From the NCBI RefSeq assembly GCF_947499695.1, contig NZ_CANMPQ010000006.1, positions 62,001 through 126,000 of the forward strand: DNA of 64,000 bases. Reading direction: 5' to 3'. This DNA comes from an uncultured Allomuricauda sp. (GTDB taxonomy: Bacteria; Bacteroidota; Bacteroidia; Flavobacteriales; Flavobacteriaceae). Shown one piece after another: positions 8,215 to 18,021 of the stretch. Below the pieces are notes generated by a model. It made no database searches. It was not told the origin of the DNA and saw only the letters and a list, made by a program, of their open reading frames with translations. The position numbers were made by a program, and so were the translations under genes. How positions within the stretch are numbered: the stretch's first letter is position 1; each line of letters begins with the position of its first letter.

Positions 8215-9189
8215 CTATGGGATGGCTTCTTCAATGGCGCTGCCAAACAACGCTTCAAGCGAAATACCGGCAACTTTTGCTTGTTGGGGCAAGATACTTT
8301 CCTCCGTCAATCCCGGGGTCGTATTAACTTCCAACAAATATGGTTCATCACCAACAAAAATAAATTCACTTCTGCTGTAACCGGTTAGGCCTAAGACCTT
8401 ATAGATTTGTGCTGCCAGTTTTGAAACCCTTTCCTCTTGGGTTTTTGTAATTCTAGCTGGCGTGATTTCCTGTGATTTCCCTAGATACTTAGCTTCAAAA
8501 TCAAAAAAATCATTCTCAGAAACAATTTCAGTAATAGGTAAAACCGTGACTTCTTTATTGTGGGTAATCACTCCCACGGATACCTCTGTGCCATCTAAAA
8601 AAGTTTCGATAATTATCTCATTGTCCTCAGAAAAAGCATGATCAATGGCTGATTTTAATTCTTCTTTTTTATAAACCTTGCTGATACCATAACTGCTGCC
8701 AGCTCTGTTGGCCTTAACAAAGCAAGGAAGACCAACTTTCTTTATAATACTTTCCTCATTGATTTGGTCCCCTTTGTTTAAATAATAGGATGTTGCACAT
8801 TGTACATTGTAAGGTTTAAGTACGCTTAATAAATCCCGCTTGTTAAAGGTTAGAGCTGCCTGGTACTGACTGCAAGAAGTTTGGGGAATGTTCAAAAGTT
8901 CAAAATAAGCTTGAAGCAGTCCATCTTCCCCGGGTGTTCCATGCACTGCGTTGAAAACGCAATCAAACAGAATCTTTTTGCCATCAACGGTTACACTAAA
9001 ATCCGATTTGTCGACCGGAAATTCTTTGGCATCGGAACTTAGGTGAAACCACTTTTCTTTCTGAATAATAATACGGTAGGGAGAGTATTTTTTTGGGTCT
9101 AAATATTTGTAGACCACGTTCCCACTTTTAATGGAGATTTCGTACTCACTTGAATAACCACCCATAATGATGGCGATGTTTTTTTTCAT
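8215..9189 (-). CDS. ddl: D-alanine--D-alanine ligase
   Basis: A 324-residue ATP-grasp ligase that makes D-Ala-D-Ala for peptidoglycan. Seen: IAIIMGGYSSEYEISIKSG at the N-terminus, NAVHGTPGEDGLLQAYFE, the ATP-grasp phrases PCFVKANRAGSSYGISKV and FLDGTEVSVGV, and the C-terminal EVNTTPGLTEESILPQQ. The start is at MKKNIAIIMGG; the frame extends 24 residues further upstream without homology-like features. It is divergent from the PASTA-domain gene (77 bp between starts), which fits a small cell-wall locus. Confidence 0.96.
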   Translation of the reverse strand: MKKNIAIIMGGYSSEYEISIKSGNVVYKYLDPKKYSPYRIIIQKEKWFHLSSDAKEFPVDKSDFSVTVDGKKILFDCVFNAVHGTPGEDGLLQAYFELLNIPQTSCSQYQAALTFNKRDLLSVLKPYNVQCATSYYLNKGDQINEESIIKKVGLPCFVKANRAGSSYGISKVYKKEELKSAIDHAFSEDNEIIIETFLDGTEVSVGVITHNKEVTVLPITEIVSENDFFDFEAKYLGKSQEITPARITKTQEERVSKLAAQIYKVLGLTGYSRSEFIFVGDEPYLLEVNTTPGLTEESILPQQAKVAGISLEALFGSAIEEAIP

Positions 9190-9266
9190 CGGCTTGTCGA
9201 ATCGCTTTGTCAAAGTAAAGAAAAAAGCACTGGCTTTCCTATATTTGTTCAGATAAGGCATTTTGC

Positions 9267-9854
9267 ATGAAACATTTTTTTAATTTCATAAGAAGTAAGG
9301 TATTTCTCATCCAGTTGGGCTTGGCCTTAATTGCTTCGATACTTGTTGTATTCTTGATACTAAGTTGGTTAAAGAGCACTACAAACCATGGCGAGTTTGT
9401 TGAGGTTCCCGATTTTTCCAAAATGTCAGTGATGGAAATGCGCAAGACGGTCGAAGATGCAGGTTTGCGATATCAGGTTTTGGATTCATCAAATTATAAT
9501 CCAGAATACCCGCGATTTTCTATCCTTGAACAGAATCCTGCCGCGGGAAACAAAGTCAAATCGAATAGAAAAATCTATTTTACAGTTAACCCATCGGGCT
9601 ATAAAAAAGTTACAGTTCCCGACATTATTCAGGTCACTCAAAGAAACGCAACATCCATGCTTCGCGCAGTAGGACTTGAAGTTCAAAGAGTTACTTATAT
9701 CGATGAATTGGGCCGTGATATGGTGTATCGCATGAAGTTCAAAGGAAAATACATTAAGCCAGGGGATAAGTTACCAAAAACATCAAAAGTTGAACTTATC
9801 TGTGGTAACGGAACTATTCCCGGAAGTGCACGAGTGCAAGCAGATTCCGAATAA
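9267..9854 (+). CDS. PASTA-domain membrane protein
   Basis: A 195-residue protein with one membrane helix (about residues 12-32, VFLIQLGLALIASILVVFLIL) and two extracytoplasmic PASTA repeats (VEVPDFSKMSVMEMRKTVEDAG and VTVPDIIQVTQRNATSMLRAVG). PASTA modules bind peptidoglycan or beta-lactam-like ligands in Ser/Thr kinases and PBPs, but no kinase or transpeptidase domain is attached here. Its location next to ddl agrees with a cell-wall role, by inference. A TATATTTG box at 9240-9247 is a candidate -7 element 19 bp before the ATG. Its stop is 2 bp before the pseudouridine synthase gene. Confidence 0.88.
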   Translation: MKHFFNFIRSKVFLIQLGLALIASILVVFLILSWLKSTTNHGEFVEVPDFSKMSVMEMRKTVEDAGLRYQVLDSSNYNPEYPRFSILEQNPAAGNKVKSNRKIYFTVNPSGYKKVTVPDIIQVTQRNATSMLRAVGLEVQRVTYIDELGRDMVYRMKFKGKYIKPGDKLPKTSKVELICGNGTIPGSARVQADSE

Positions 9855-9856
9855 TC

Positions 9857-10885
9857 ATGGGACCATCTGAAAATCCTGAACTTTCACAGGACGAACTTTT
9901 TGAACATCACAAATTTGTAGCTTCTAAAGGGCAAGAGCCTTTACGCGTGGATAAATTTTTAATGAATTTCATTGAAAATGCTACTCGAAATAAGATTCAA
10001 CAAGCGGCCAAACAAGGTCATATTTGGGTGAATGATACCATTGTAAAGCAAAATTATAAGGTAAAGGCTGGCGATGAGGTCAAAGTGATGTTTGAACATC
10101 CACCGTATGAGTTTTTACTGACCCCGGAGAATATCCCACTGGACATTGTTTACGAGGATGAAACTTTGCTCGTAGTCAACAAACCAGCCGGAATGGTAGT
10201 GCATCCCGGACATGGGAATTATTCGGGGACCCTAATAAATGCCCTGGTTCATCACTTTGATAACCTACCCAAGAATAGTTCAGAAAGACCGGGTTTGGTG
10301 CACCGGATAGATAAAGATACTTCTGGATTGTTGGTAATTGCCAAGACCGAGTTGGCCATGACCCATTTGGCAAAGCAGTTCTTTGATAAAAGCAGCGAAC
10401 GCGAATATTTGGCATTGGTCTGGGGCAACGTAGACGAAGATGAGGGAACCATCGAAGGACATATTGCTCGGAATCCGAAAAATCGTTTGCAAATGATGGT
10501 TTTTCCAGAAGGTGACCAGGGAAAAGAGGCGGTAACACATTATAAAGTTGTTGAACGCTTAGGTTATGTCACTTTGGTTTCGTGCAAGCTTGAAACAGGC
10601 AGAACGCATCAGATCAGGGTTCATATGAAGTATATAGGACACACGCTTTTCAATGATGAACGTTATGGTGGGGAGAAGATTTTGAAGGGAACTACCTTTA
10701 CCAAATACAAGCAGTTTGTTGAAAATGCCTTCAAAATTTTACCGAGGCAGGCATTACATGCAAAAACCTTGGGATTTGAACATCCAGTGACTGGAAAATT
10801 TATGCGTTTTGATTCTGACTTACCGGTCGACATGGTCAATTGTATTGAAAAATGGAGAGCCTACGCCAAACACAATGAGCAATAG
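9857..10885 (+). CDS. RluD-type 23S rRNA pseudouridine synthase
   Basis: A 342-residue RluA-family enzyme. An S4 RNA-binding domain lies at about residues 28-85 (PLRVDKFLMNFIENATRNKI), followed by the synthase domain with the catalytic motif HRIDKDTSGLLVIAKT containing the essential Asp, and later GRTHQIRVHMKYIGH. In most bacteria the member with this architecture modifies helix 69 of 23S rRNA (RluD), but RluA-family paralogues are hard to tell apart by eye, so no symbol is given. It follows the PASTA gene with a 2-bp gap, indicating co-transcription. Confidence 0.92.
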   Translation: MGPSENPELSQDELFEHHKFVASKGQEPLRVDKFLMNFIENATRNKIQQAAKQGHIWVNDTIVKQNYKVKAGDEVKVMFEHPPYEFLLTPENIPLDIVYEDETLLVVNKPAGMVVHPGHGNYSGTLINALVHHFDNLPKNSSERPGLVHRIDKDTSGLLVIAKTELAMTHLAKQFFDKSSEREYLALVWGNVDEDEGTIEGHIARNPKNRLQMMVFPEGDQGKEAVTHYKVVERLGYVTLVSCKLETGRTHQIRVHMKYIGHTLFNDERYGGEKILKGTTFTKYKQFVENAFKILPRQALHAKTLGFEHPVTGKFMRFDSDLPVDMVNCIEKWRAYAKHNEQ

Positions 10886-10972
10886 ATTTCTTCAATCTTT
10901 GGATTGAAAACACCTTTAGGCTTAATTACCATAAATCCAATTACATCCTTATTTTTACTTAAAATTACTTTG

Positions 10973-11734
10973 ATGAAAATTGTTATTTCTCCAGCAAAGT
11001 CACTTGATTTCGATTCAGCTTTGCCTACTTCAAAATATAGCCAACCCCAATTTTTGGAAGAATCAAAAAAACTGAATGCAGTTTTGGCCAAGAAAAAACC
11101 AAAAGCCTTATCCAAATTGATGTCCATTTCAGATAACTTGGCAGAACTCAACTGGCAGCGAAACCAGCAATTTTCAACTCCATTTACTACTGAGAACGCT
11201 AGACCAGCGGTATTTTCCTTTAATGGCGATGTATACCAAGGTCTTGATGCTTTTTCTATCCCAGAAGAGAAACTAGATAGTTTACAAGATACCCTTCGAA
11301 TACTTTCAGGACTTTATGGAATACTTAAGCCTTTGGATTTAATTCAGCCTTATCGCCTGGAAATGGGCACTCAATTGAAAGTTGCTCGAAAGAAAAATCT
11401 TTATGAATTCTGGAAAAAACAGCTTACCAATCACTTGAATGAGGAGTTGGAAGATGGCGAGCTGTTTATCAATCTTGCGAGCAATGAATATTTTGGAGCT
11501 ATTGATGAAAAAAGTTTGAAGGTTCCTGTTATCACTCCCATCTTTAAGGATTGGAAGAACGATAAGCTGAAGGTAATCAGTTTCTTCGCCAAAAAAGCAA
11601 GAGGTTCCATGGTTCGTTATATTCTGGATAACGATGTGAATTCCATGGAGAAACTTAAGGGATTTGATTATGATGGATATCTGTTCAGCGCAGAACATAC
11701 ATTAAAAGCGGATCAGCCGGTCTTTGTGCGATAA
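10973..11734 (+). CDS. yaaA: Peroxide stress protein YaaA (DUF328)
   Basis: A 253-residue YaaA/DUF328 protein. In E. coli YaaA limits iron-driven oxidative damage and its fold binds DNA. The family hallmarks are [12 protein letters not shown] at the start, SRNQQ-type [38 protein letters not shown] and [14 protein letters not shown] start at [10 protein letters not shown]; the frame opens 23 codons earlier but those residues are not family-like. It lies 87 bp downstream of the pseudouridine synthase gene and may have its own promoter. Confidence 0.93.
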   Translation: MKIVISPAKSLDFDSALPTSKYSQPQFLEESKKLNAVLAKKKPKALSKLMSISDNLAELNWQRNQQFSTPFTTENARPAVFSFNGDVYQGLDAFSIPEEKLDSLQDTLRILSGLYGILKPLDLIQPYRLEMGTQLKVARKKNLYEFWKKQLTNHLNEELEDGELFINLASNEYFGAIDEKSLKVPVITPIFKDWKNDKLKVISFFAKKARGSMVRYILDNDVNSMEKLKGFDYDGYLFSAEHTLKADQPVFVR

Positions 11735-11878
11735 TTTTCTCTTTTTGAACCTTCAATGTTAGGTTTGTAGACATCAAATCATAAATTGTGATGTGCCTAA
11801 ATAAGTGTGTGATGTTCGCCATTTATCACGATCTTTGAGGTTCATTTACTTTAAAGAACTAACCATTCCGAAGAAATT

Positions 11879-14425
11879 ATGCAGCAGTCAAGACGTTTAG
11901 AAGAATTCAAAAGGTCGGTCACCAATAAATTCAATATATATAATAGTCTATTTTTAAGCTTGCCGTATCAAAATATCGAAAATGTGGGGATGTTGATTCC
12001 ACTTTTGTTTGAGCAATGCGAAAAAGGACTTAAGGCAGGTAAAAAGCCCCAAGAGATTTTAGAAACGTTTTTCTCCAACTTTGTCGATATTAAAGATGAA
12101 CGTGAACGTCTGGATTTTATGTTCAAGGTAATCCAGTATGTTGAACGTCAGGTAGTGTTGTATGACAGTGTTGAAGATTCTGCATTTCCACGACTGCAAG
12201 AACACACGAATTCCTTATCCATAAAAGATTATTTTGAATTGGTCAATAGCACCAAAAATTGGGATAAAATTTCAAGTTCTTTGTCCACTTTTAGTGCCCG
12301 GATAGTCCTCACAGCTCACCCAACGCAATTTTATACCCCTGCAGTTTTGGATATAATTACGGAACTACGTTCACTGATAAATCAGAACAAGGTCGATGAT
12401 ATTGACCTTACATTGCAACAATTGGGACTTACATCCTTGGTGAATGCTAAAAAACCAACTCCACTGGATGAGGCGAAAAACATCATTTATATTTTACGAA
12501 ATACGTATTATGATGCCGTAGGGGAACTATTCCATTATGTAAAGAGTAAAACCCATAATGAGAAGTTCGATAATTACAATATCATTAAACTTGGATTTTG
12601 GCCAGGGGGAGATAGGGATGGAAACCCATTTGTCACAGCCAAAATTACACAGCAAGTGGCAGATGAGCTTCGATTGACCTTGATGAAATGTTATTACAAT
12701 GAACTCAAGGAACTTCGTAAAAAACTAACCTTTAAAGACTTACAGGAAGACCTTAATGCCCTTAGTGACAAACTCTACACGGCAATGTTCGACGCAAAGG
12801 CCGTAATCTCCTATGAGGAAATCATTGAGCAGTTGGCACAAATACGGGCAAAGCTTGAAAAAAAATACCATAAGCTGTATTTAAAACGATTGGATCAGTT
12901 TATAAATAAAGTCCATATTTTCAGAACACATTTTGCCAGTTTGGATATCAGACAAGATCATAGCAAACATAAGTTGGTCGTCGAAGCAGTACTTAAACAA
13001 CAAGGTGCCATAAAAGAATCTTTGGATGAGCTTTCTGATAAACAATTACAGCAGTGGTTATTGAAGAAAGACTTGAAACTGAACCCTAGAGATTTCGATG
13101 ATGAAATTGTAAAAGATACCTTGACCAATATAGGACAGCTGAAAAAGATTCAGAAGAACAATGGTGAAGATGGTTGCAATAGATATATCATTAGCAACTC
13201 GGAGGATATTTATGCAGTACTTTTTGTGTTTGGATTGTTTAGATGGTGTGGATGGAAAGAAGACGAAATCACTTTCGACATTATTCCATTGTTTGAGACC
13301 ATGAAAGGTATGGAGGAATCAGAAGGTGTCATGCAAACCTTGTTCAACATGCCCCAGTATCGACAGCATTTAGAACGAAGGAAAGATATCCATACCATTA
13401 TGTTAGGCTTTTCTGATGGAACCAAAGATGGTGGGTACCTAAAAGCAAACTGGTCTATTCTAAAAACCAAAGAGACCCTCAGCAAAGTATGCAAGAAGAA
13501 CAGTATCAAAGCAATCTTCTTTGATGGAAGGGGAGGTCCGCCAGCGCGTGGAGGTGGTAAAACGCATCGTTTTTATGCGGCACAGACCAAAGATGTGGCC
13601 AATCACGAAATCCAGCTTACAATTCAGGGACAAACCATTACAAGTACCTACGGTACAAAAGAGCAATTCAAGCACAATTCAGAGCAATTGCTTACTGCAG
13701 GTCTTAGTAATAATATGTACGGAAAAGAACATGTGATTTCAGCCGAACAGCGAAAGCTTATTGAAAAGCTTTCAGAGCTTAGTTTCGCTAAATATGATGC
13801 TTTAAAACAACACGATAAGTTCATCCCGTATCTAGAACATCGAAGTACTTTAAAATACTATACTAAAGCCAATATTGGCAGTAGACCTGGAAAACGCGGC
13901 AATAAAAAGCAACTAGAGCTTACCGATTTACGAGCTATCTCCTTTGTTGGATCATGGAGTCAGTTGAAGCAAAATGTACCTGGTTATTTCGGTATCGGGT
14001 CAGCTATTCAAAAGCTTAAAAGTGAAGGGAAACTAACTCAAGTAAAGAAACTGTATAAAGAAGTTCCTTTCTTTAGGGCCTTAATGCACAACAGTATGAT
14101 GTCTTTGGCAAAGACCAACTTCGACCTTACGGGTTACATGAAAGAGGATGAGGAATTTGGAGAATTTTGGAACATTCTTCACGAAGAATACCAACTGTCA
14201 AAGAAAATGTTGCTTCAAATCTCAGGGCTCAATATACTCATGGAGGATGAAGCAGTTTCAAGGGAGTCGGTAAAGATTCGAGAGAAGATAGTGCTTCCAT
14301 TATTGGTGATTCAACAGAATGCACTGTACCATATTACGAAGAATTCTGAATTTAAGGATGTGTATGAAAAGATTGTGACCCGCTCCCTCTACGGTAATAT
14401 CAACGCAAGTAGGAATTCGGCGTAA
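11879..14425 (+). CDS. ppc: Phosphoenolpyruvate carboxylase, divergent type
   Basis: An 848-residue PEP carboxylase, which fixes bicarbonate on PEP to give oxaloacetate. The active-site His phrase TAHPTQFYTPAVLDII, the PEP/Mg phrase GFWPGGDRDGNPFVT, the Lys/Arg segment GSRPGKRG and the Gly-rich loop are present. Compared with the E. coli enzyme the loop reads FDGRGGPPARGGGKTH (Asp in place of the His of FHGRGG), GYSDSxKD is GFSDGTKDGG, and the usual C-terminal QNTG is RNSA. This looks like a lineage-specific variant rather than a damaged gene, since the rest is full length and in frame. It starts 144 bp after yaaA. Confidence 0.93.
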   Translation: MQQSRRLEEFKRSVTNKFNIYNSLFLSLPYQNIENVGMLIPLLFEQCEKGLKAGKKPQEILETFFSNFVDIKDERERLDFMFKVIQYVERQVVLYDSVEDSAFPRLQEHTNSLSIKDYFELVNSTKNWDKISSSLSTFSARIVLTAHPTQFYTPAVLDIITELRSLINQNKVDDIDLTLQQLGLTSLVNAKKPTPLDEAKNIIYILRNTYYDAVGELFHYVKSKTHNEKFDNYNIIKLGFWPGGDRDGNPFVTAKITQQVADELRLTLMKCYYNELKELRKKLTFKDLQEDLNALSDKLYTAMFDAKAVISYEEIIEQLAQIRAKLEKKYHKLYLKRLDQFINKVHIFRTHFASLDIRQDHSKHKLVVEAVLKQQGAIKESLDELSDKQLQQWLLKKDLKLNPRDFDDEIVKDTLTNIGQLKKIQKNNGEDGCNRYIISNSEDIYAVLFVFGLFRWCGWKEDEITFDIIPLFETMKGMEESEGVMQTLFNMPQYRQHLERRKDIHTIMLGFSDGTKDGGYLKANWSILKTKETLSKVCKKNSIKAIFFDGRGGPPARGGGKTHRFYAAQTKDVANHEIQLTIQGQTITSTYGTKEQFKHNSEQLLTAGLSNNMYGKEHVISAEQRKLIEKLSELSFAKYDALKQHDKFIPYLEHRSTLKYYTKANIGSRPGKRGNKKQLELTDLRAISFVGSWSQLKQNVPGYFGIGSAIQKLKSEGKLTQVKKLYKEVPFFRALMHNSMMSLAKTNFDLTGYMKEDEEFGEFWNILHEEYQLSKKMLLQISGLNILMEDEAVSRESVKIREKIVLPLLVIQQNALYHITKNSEFKDVYEKIVTRSLYGNINASRNSA

Positions 14426-14433
14426 CATAAATC

Positions 14434-15126
14434 TTGAGTATCAAACCATTTCTGCATACACACCCATATAAACCTTTCCTTTTTAAGGAAGCCACTAAAG
14501 TTATTGTGGGCACATTACCGCCGCCTAGATTTACTACTGGTGATCTTAAGGATGATGATGTTAATTTCTGCTACGGTAGTAGGAATGGCATGCTCTGGCC
14601 TATTTTGGACAGAATTTTTGGCTTAAACTTAAAGTTTGAAACCACTACTGAGGCAACCCAACAGCGAAAGCAATTTTTGCTGGAACAAAAGATTGGGGTT
14701 TGCGATATTGTTCACAGTGCTGAACGCGAGAAAGTCGATGCGTCAGATCTTGGTATGCAGAATGTTAAACTCAGGAATTTGGTAGGATACCTTCAGGAAT
14801 ATCCTAATATAGAAACGATACTTTTTATGGGGGGGAATAGTAAAAATGGCCCAGAATATTTCTTCCGTAGGCAATTAAAAGAATATGAATTGAAACTTGA
14901 TGTTGTTAGCGAAATAGTCCCTAGAATACATCAATTCGACATCTCTCTTCTTGAGACTTCAATTAAAAAGCCAAGAATTATTAAAACTGTTTCGCTAACA
15001 GCTCCTTCGGGTGCTGCGAATCGGGCAGTGGGTAGTCTACAAACCTACAAGGATTTAAAAACAGCTGACCCAAAATTTAATACACTTGATTTCAGGGTGA
15101 TGCAGTACCGGGAATTCTTTGAATGA
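14434..15126 (+). CDS. Uracil-DNA glycosylase-fold protein
   Basis: A 230-residue protein of the uracil-DNA glycosylase superfamily. The N-terminal VIVGTLPPPRF resembles motif 1 (GxxPG-type), NFCYGSRNGMLWPIL and CDIVHSAERE follow, and LTAPSGAANRAVG occupies the place of motif 2 (HPSP-type). Proteins of this sort may excise damaged bases or may have lost activity; the catalytic residues do not match the classical families well enough to predict the substrate. The start is a TTG: an in-frame TAA lies 3 bp upstream and the next Met would remove motif 1. It lies 8 bp after ppc. Confidence 0.75.
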   Translation: MSIKPFLHTHPYKPFLFKEATKVIVGTLPPPRFTTGDLKDDDVNFCYGSRNGMLWPILDRIFGLNLKFETTTEATQQRKQFLLEQKIGVCDIVHSAEREKVDASDLGMQNVKLRNLVGYLQEYPNIETILFMGGNSKNGPEYFFRRQLKEYELKLDVVSEIVPRIHQFDISLLETSIKKPRIIKTVSLTAPSGAANRAVGSLQTYKDLKTADPKFNTLDFRVMQYREFFE

Positions 15127-15549
15127 CTAGTTGTTGAAATGTGGAACTCGTTTTAAAACAGTGTACGTTTTAACCGGTTTTATGCGCTTTATTTCAATTT
15201 CTCTGATGATTTTTGACACCGCCAAGTCAAAGCGCTTTTTAGGCATAGGCTTCATTAGAAAATCATCAATTCCGTAGTCGAATGCCTTTTTTGCAAATTC
15301 GGCCCAAGTTGAATTCATTACGATTGCAGTGTTGATTTCAATGCTATCCAGAAGTTCAAAGGCGTTGACTTTATCCATCAGCACATCAAGGAAAACAATA
15401 TCAACTTTGTTGTCATATATGGCTTTGATTCCTTCATAAGGATTTCCATGGGAGCCAACCAGTTCCAAATCAGGGTGATTTTTAATTAGAATCGAGGTAG
15501 CTAGGCGTTGAATCGAAGAATCATCAATAACTAAGGTAGTATACTTCAT
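15127..15549 (-). CDS. Single-domain response regulator (orphan)
   Basis: A 140-residue CheY-like receiver: VIDDSSIQR for the acidic pocket, phospho-acceptor Asp in IVFLDVLMDKVNAFELL, Ser/Thr in VMNSTWAEFA and Lys in FLMKPMPKKRFD. A basic tail of about 25 residues follows, too short for a LytTR or winged-helix output domain. This is the receiver half of a LytR/AlgR-like protein in style, but without DNA-binding part. No kinase gene is adjacent; it abuts the convergent glycosylase-fold gene with no gap. Its partner is unknown. Confidence 0.88.
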   Translation of the reverse strand: MKYTTLVIDDSSIQRLATSILIKNHPDLELVGSHGNPYEGIKAIYDNKVDIVFLDVLMDKVNAFELLDSIEINTAIVMNSTWAEFAKKAFDYGIDDFLMKPMPKKRFDLAVSKIIREIEIKRIKPVKTYTVLKRVPHFNN

Positions 15550-15718
15550 AGTAAGCGGTTTGGGAATACTAAAATTAACTTTACTATTTGTTTTCCAGTA
15601 ATAATGAAGATGTACTGCTGTTTGACTGGGATGAAATCACAATTTGACAGATTTTATTGACAATCAACCTATTAAAAGATAGATGAAAGTGAACTTATAC
15701 CGTTGAAACAATATGTAT

Positions 15719-17215
15719 CTAATCCATTTCAGAAGAAAGGATGGCATATAGTGCCTTAATTCCATAGGCCAATTGTCCAATTTTGATATTCTCGTTAGGA
15801 CTATGCTGATTATTATCAGGATTTACCATAGGCACAATGAAGGCTGGAATTTTCAATTCATTGATGAAAGGTGAAATAGGAACCGTACCTCCCATAATTC
15901 GAATCCGCACAACATCATTGTTGAAAGAGGACTGCAACGTCTCGATTAAGAACTTACCATATGGATTGTCAAGATTTGTACGAAACGCATCGGTAACACT
16001 TCCCTCTTCTACGGTAACGATTTTATCAAAAGACATACGTTCTTCTTTCGAAGGTATGTGATCCAATACATGATACCCTTGTTTGGCGATATGGTCTTTG
16101 ACCAACTTTTTTAAGCGACGACCGTCGCTTTCGGGAACCAAACGCAGATCTAATTCCGCTGTGGCGCTCTCCGGAACAATGGTTCTTCTTTTTGGACCAA
16201 TCCAGCCTGAGCCCAATCCTCTTATGTTCAATGAGGGATATTGAAGTGCTTCTTGATAAAAACCACCCACCTTTTCTGCGGATTTGAATTGTAGTTTTTC
16301 GGCAATTGCCTTATCACTGTCGGGAACGCTTTTAAGAACTTCAATAATGGATTCATCAAATGAAATTCCATCATAGTACCCCGGAATTATCACTTTTCCA
16401 TCAGTATCTTTCATAGTCGCCAATAGCTGCGATAACTGAAACCCGGGATTTGGGGCGTAATTGCCATAATGGCCACTATGTTGAGGTTTTATTGGGCCAT
16501 AAGTGGTCAATGTAAGTGTTGTAATTCCTCTACACCCATAAACAACAGTTGGGTTTTCCGAAGGATGTACAGGTCCATCCGCTATGACCAGAAAATCTGA
16601 CTGAAGCAATTCACGATATTGTTTTACTGCTTTTGGAAGCGGTTTGCTGCTTTTTTCTTCTTCGCCATCTAAAATTACTTTGACGTTAAAAGGAAGTTCT
16701 TTACCATCTTTTTTCAATAGATCAATGGCATTGAGGAACATAATAATGGGACCCTTATCATCAGAGGTGGAACGCCCAAACAAGCGCCAATCGTAATTAA
16801 TATCATCGCCCAATTCATCAAATGAAACAGTTTTAAAACCATCACCCTCTGGCGCTTTTAACACGGTTTGATATGGATTGGATTGATCCCATTTCGTGGG
16901 GTCCACCGATTGTCCATCAAAATGCATATACAAAAGCATTGTTGGCTTGGTGTCCTCCATAGGAAGAGCTGCAAAGAAAAGTGGAAGATTTTCTGTTTCC
17001 AATACCGCGGTGTTAAAGCCTCGCTCTCCAAACTTTCTTTTTAACCAAAGAATATTGTCATCGATATCATCTGCACTTAATGCATCATTGGGAATAGAGA
17101 TAAAATCTCGTAATTCTTCGATGGCCTTGGCTACCTGTGATTTAAGAGCGGTGGAATCCTGACCAAAGGTTACATAAGAAGATACCAACAGCCCAAAGAT
17201 GATGAGTTTTTTCAT
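15719..17215 (-). CDS. M20-family dipeptidase/carboxypeptidase, secreted
   Basis: A 498-residue M20 metallopeptidase with a signal peptide (MKKLIIFGLLVSSYVTFG). Metal-ligand positions are visible: MHFDGQSVD (first His and Asp nucleation), GRSTSDDKGP (bridging Asp), LDGEEEKSS (catalytic and metal Glu), VIADGPVH and the C-terminal NQHSPNENI (His). GRGITTLTLTTYGP begins the dimerisation/lid insert. M20 enzymes of this size cleave dipeptides or acylated amino acids. It starts 29 bp after trpA on the same strand and could be read by trp-operon readthrough, though a role in tryptophan metabolism is not implied. Confidence 0.92.
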   Translation of the reverse strand: MKKLIIFGLLVSSYVTFGQDSTALKSQVAKAIEELRDFISIPNDALSADDIDDNILWLKRKFGERGFNTAVLETENLPLFFAALPMEDTKPTMLLYMHFDGQSVDPTKWDQSNPYQTVLKAPEGDGFKTVSFDELGDDINYDWRLFGRSTSDDKGPIIMFLNAIDLLKKDGKELPFNVKVILDGEEEKSSKPLPKAVKQYRELLQSDFLVIADGPVHPSENPTVVYGCRGITTLTLTTYGPIKPQHSGHYGNYAPNPGFQLSQLLATMKDTDGKVIIPGYYDGISFDESIIEVLKSVPDSDKAIAEKLQFKSAEKVGGFYQEALQYPSLNIRGLGSGWIGPKRRTIVPESATAELDLRLVPESDGRRLKKLVKDHIAKQGYHVLDHIPSKEERMSFDKIVTVEEGSVTDAFRTNLDNPYGKFLIETLQSSFNNDVVRIRIMGGTVPISPFINELKIPAFIVPMVNPDNNQHSPNENIKIGQLAYGIKALYAILSSEMD

Positions 17216-17244
17216 TGTGAATGGAGTTTATTCCTAAATCGAAT

Positions 17245-18012
17245 TTAGCGAATTCCCTGCACAAAGTCAGCTATTTTTTCAGGACCATGCTCAGTAAGGT
17301 GTTTTATAAAGGCTGAACCAATAATTGCCCCCTTTGCTTTAGTCGTAGCCTGGTCAAAAGTTTGGGAATTACTGATTCCAAAACCTACAATTTGCGGGTT
17401 TTTCAGCTGCATATTGGCAATACGGTCAAAATAGGATTTTTGTACCTCTCCAAAACCTGTTTTGGCTCCGGTTGTGCTCGCAGAACTGACCATATAAATA
17501 AACCCATCAGATGCTTCATCTATCGCTTTAATGCGTGCATCACTGGTTTGTGGAGTAATCAGAAAGACATTGATCAAGCCATATTCTTTGAAAATAGATT
17601 CATACTCTTCTTGATAGACATCAAGTGGTAAGTCAGGTAAAATCAGACCATCAATTCCCACTTCTTTGCATTTTTCACAAAAAGCTTCAACCCCATATTG
17701 GAATACGGGATTAAAATACCCCATGATAATCAAAGGAATGGAAACGGTCTTGCGAATGGCTGCTAACTGTTCGAAGAGAAGTTCTGTATGCATTCCGTTG
17801 TTCAATGCTTTGGTGGAACTATCTTGTATGGTTGGGCCATCCGCAAGGGGATCACTAAACGGGAGGCCGATTTCAATCAAATCCACACCACTTTCTTCCA
17901 AATCTTGGATAACCTTAACGGTATCATCTAGGTTGGGATAGCCTGCCGTAAAGTAGATGGAGAGTAGTTTTTTATCCTCTTGTAATTTTTTTTGAATTCT
18001 ATTTTGTTTCAT
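17245..18012 (-). CDS. trpA: Tryptophan synthase alpha chain
   Basis: A 255-residue TIM-barrel subunit that cleaves indole-3-glycerol phosphate to indole and glyceraldehyde 3-phosphate and channels indole to TrpB. Catalytic Glu and Asp are in LIEIGLPFSDPLADGPTIQ; the phosphate-binding loops include GFGISNS and GAIIGSAFIKHL; VSSASTTGAKTGF is the flexible loop 6. It is the last trp gene, separated from trpB by the GIY-YIG gene and two hairpin repeats. Repeat copy A ends 10 bp upstream of its ATG, so A sits in the translation-initiation zone of trpA. Confidence 0.97.
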   Translation of the reverse strand: MKQNRIQKKLQEDKKLLSIYFTAGYPNLDDTVKVIQDLEESGVDLIEIGLPFSDPLADGPTIQDSSTKALNNGMHTELLFEQLAAIRKTVSIPLIIMGYFNPVFQYGVEAFCEKCKEVGIDGLILPDLPLDVYQEEYESIFKEYGLINVFLITPQTSDARIKAIDEASDGFIYMVSSASTTGAKTGFGEVQKSYFDRIANMQLKNPQIVGFGISNSQTFDQATTKAKGAIIGSAFIKHLTEHGPEKIADFVQGIR

Positions 18013-18021
18013 AATATTATT

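Noticed and set aside
11808..11830. TGTGAT-N11-ATCACG palindrome upstream of ppc as a CRP/FNR-type site
   Set aside because: Spacing is wrong for CRP (6 bp between half-sites) and it may be chance in an AT-rich gap.
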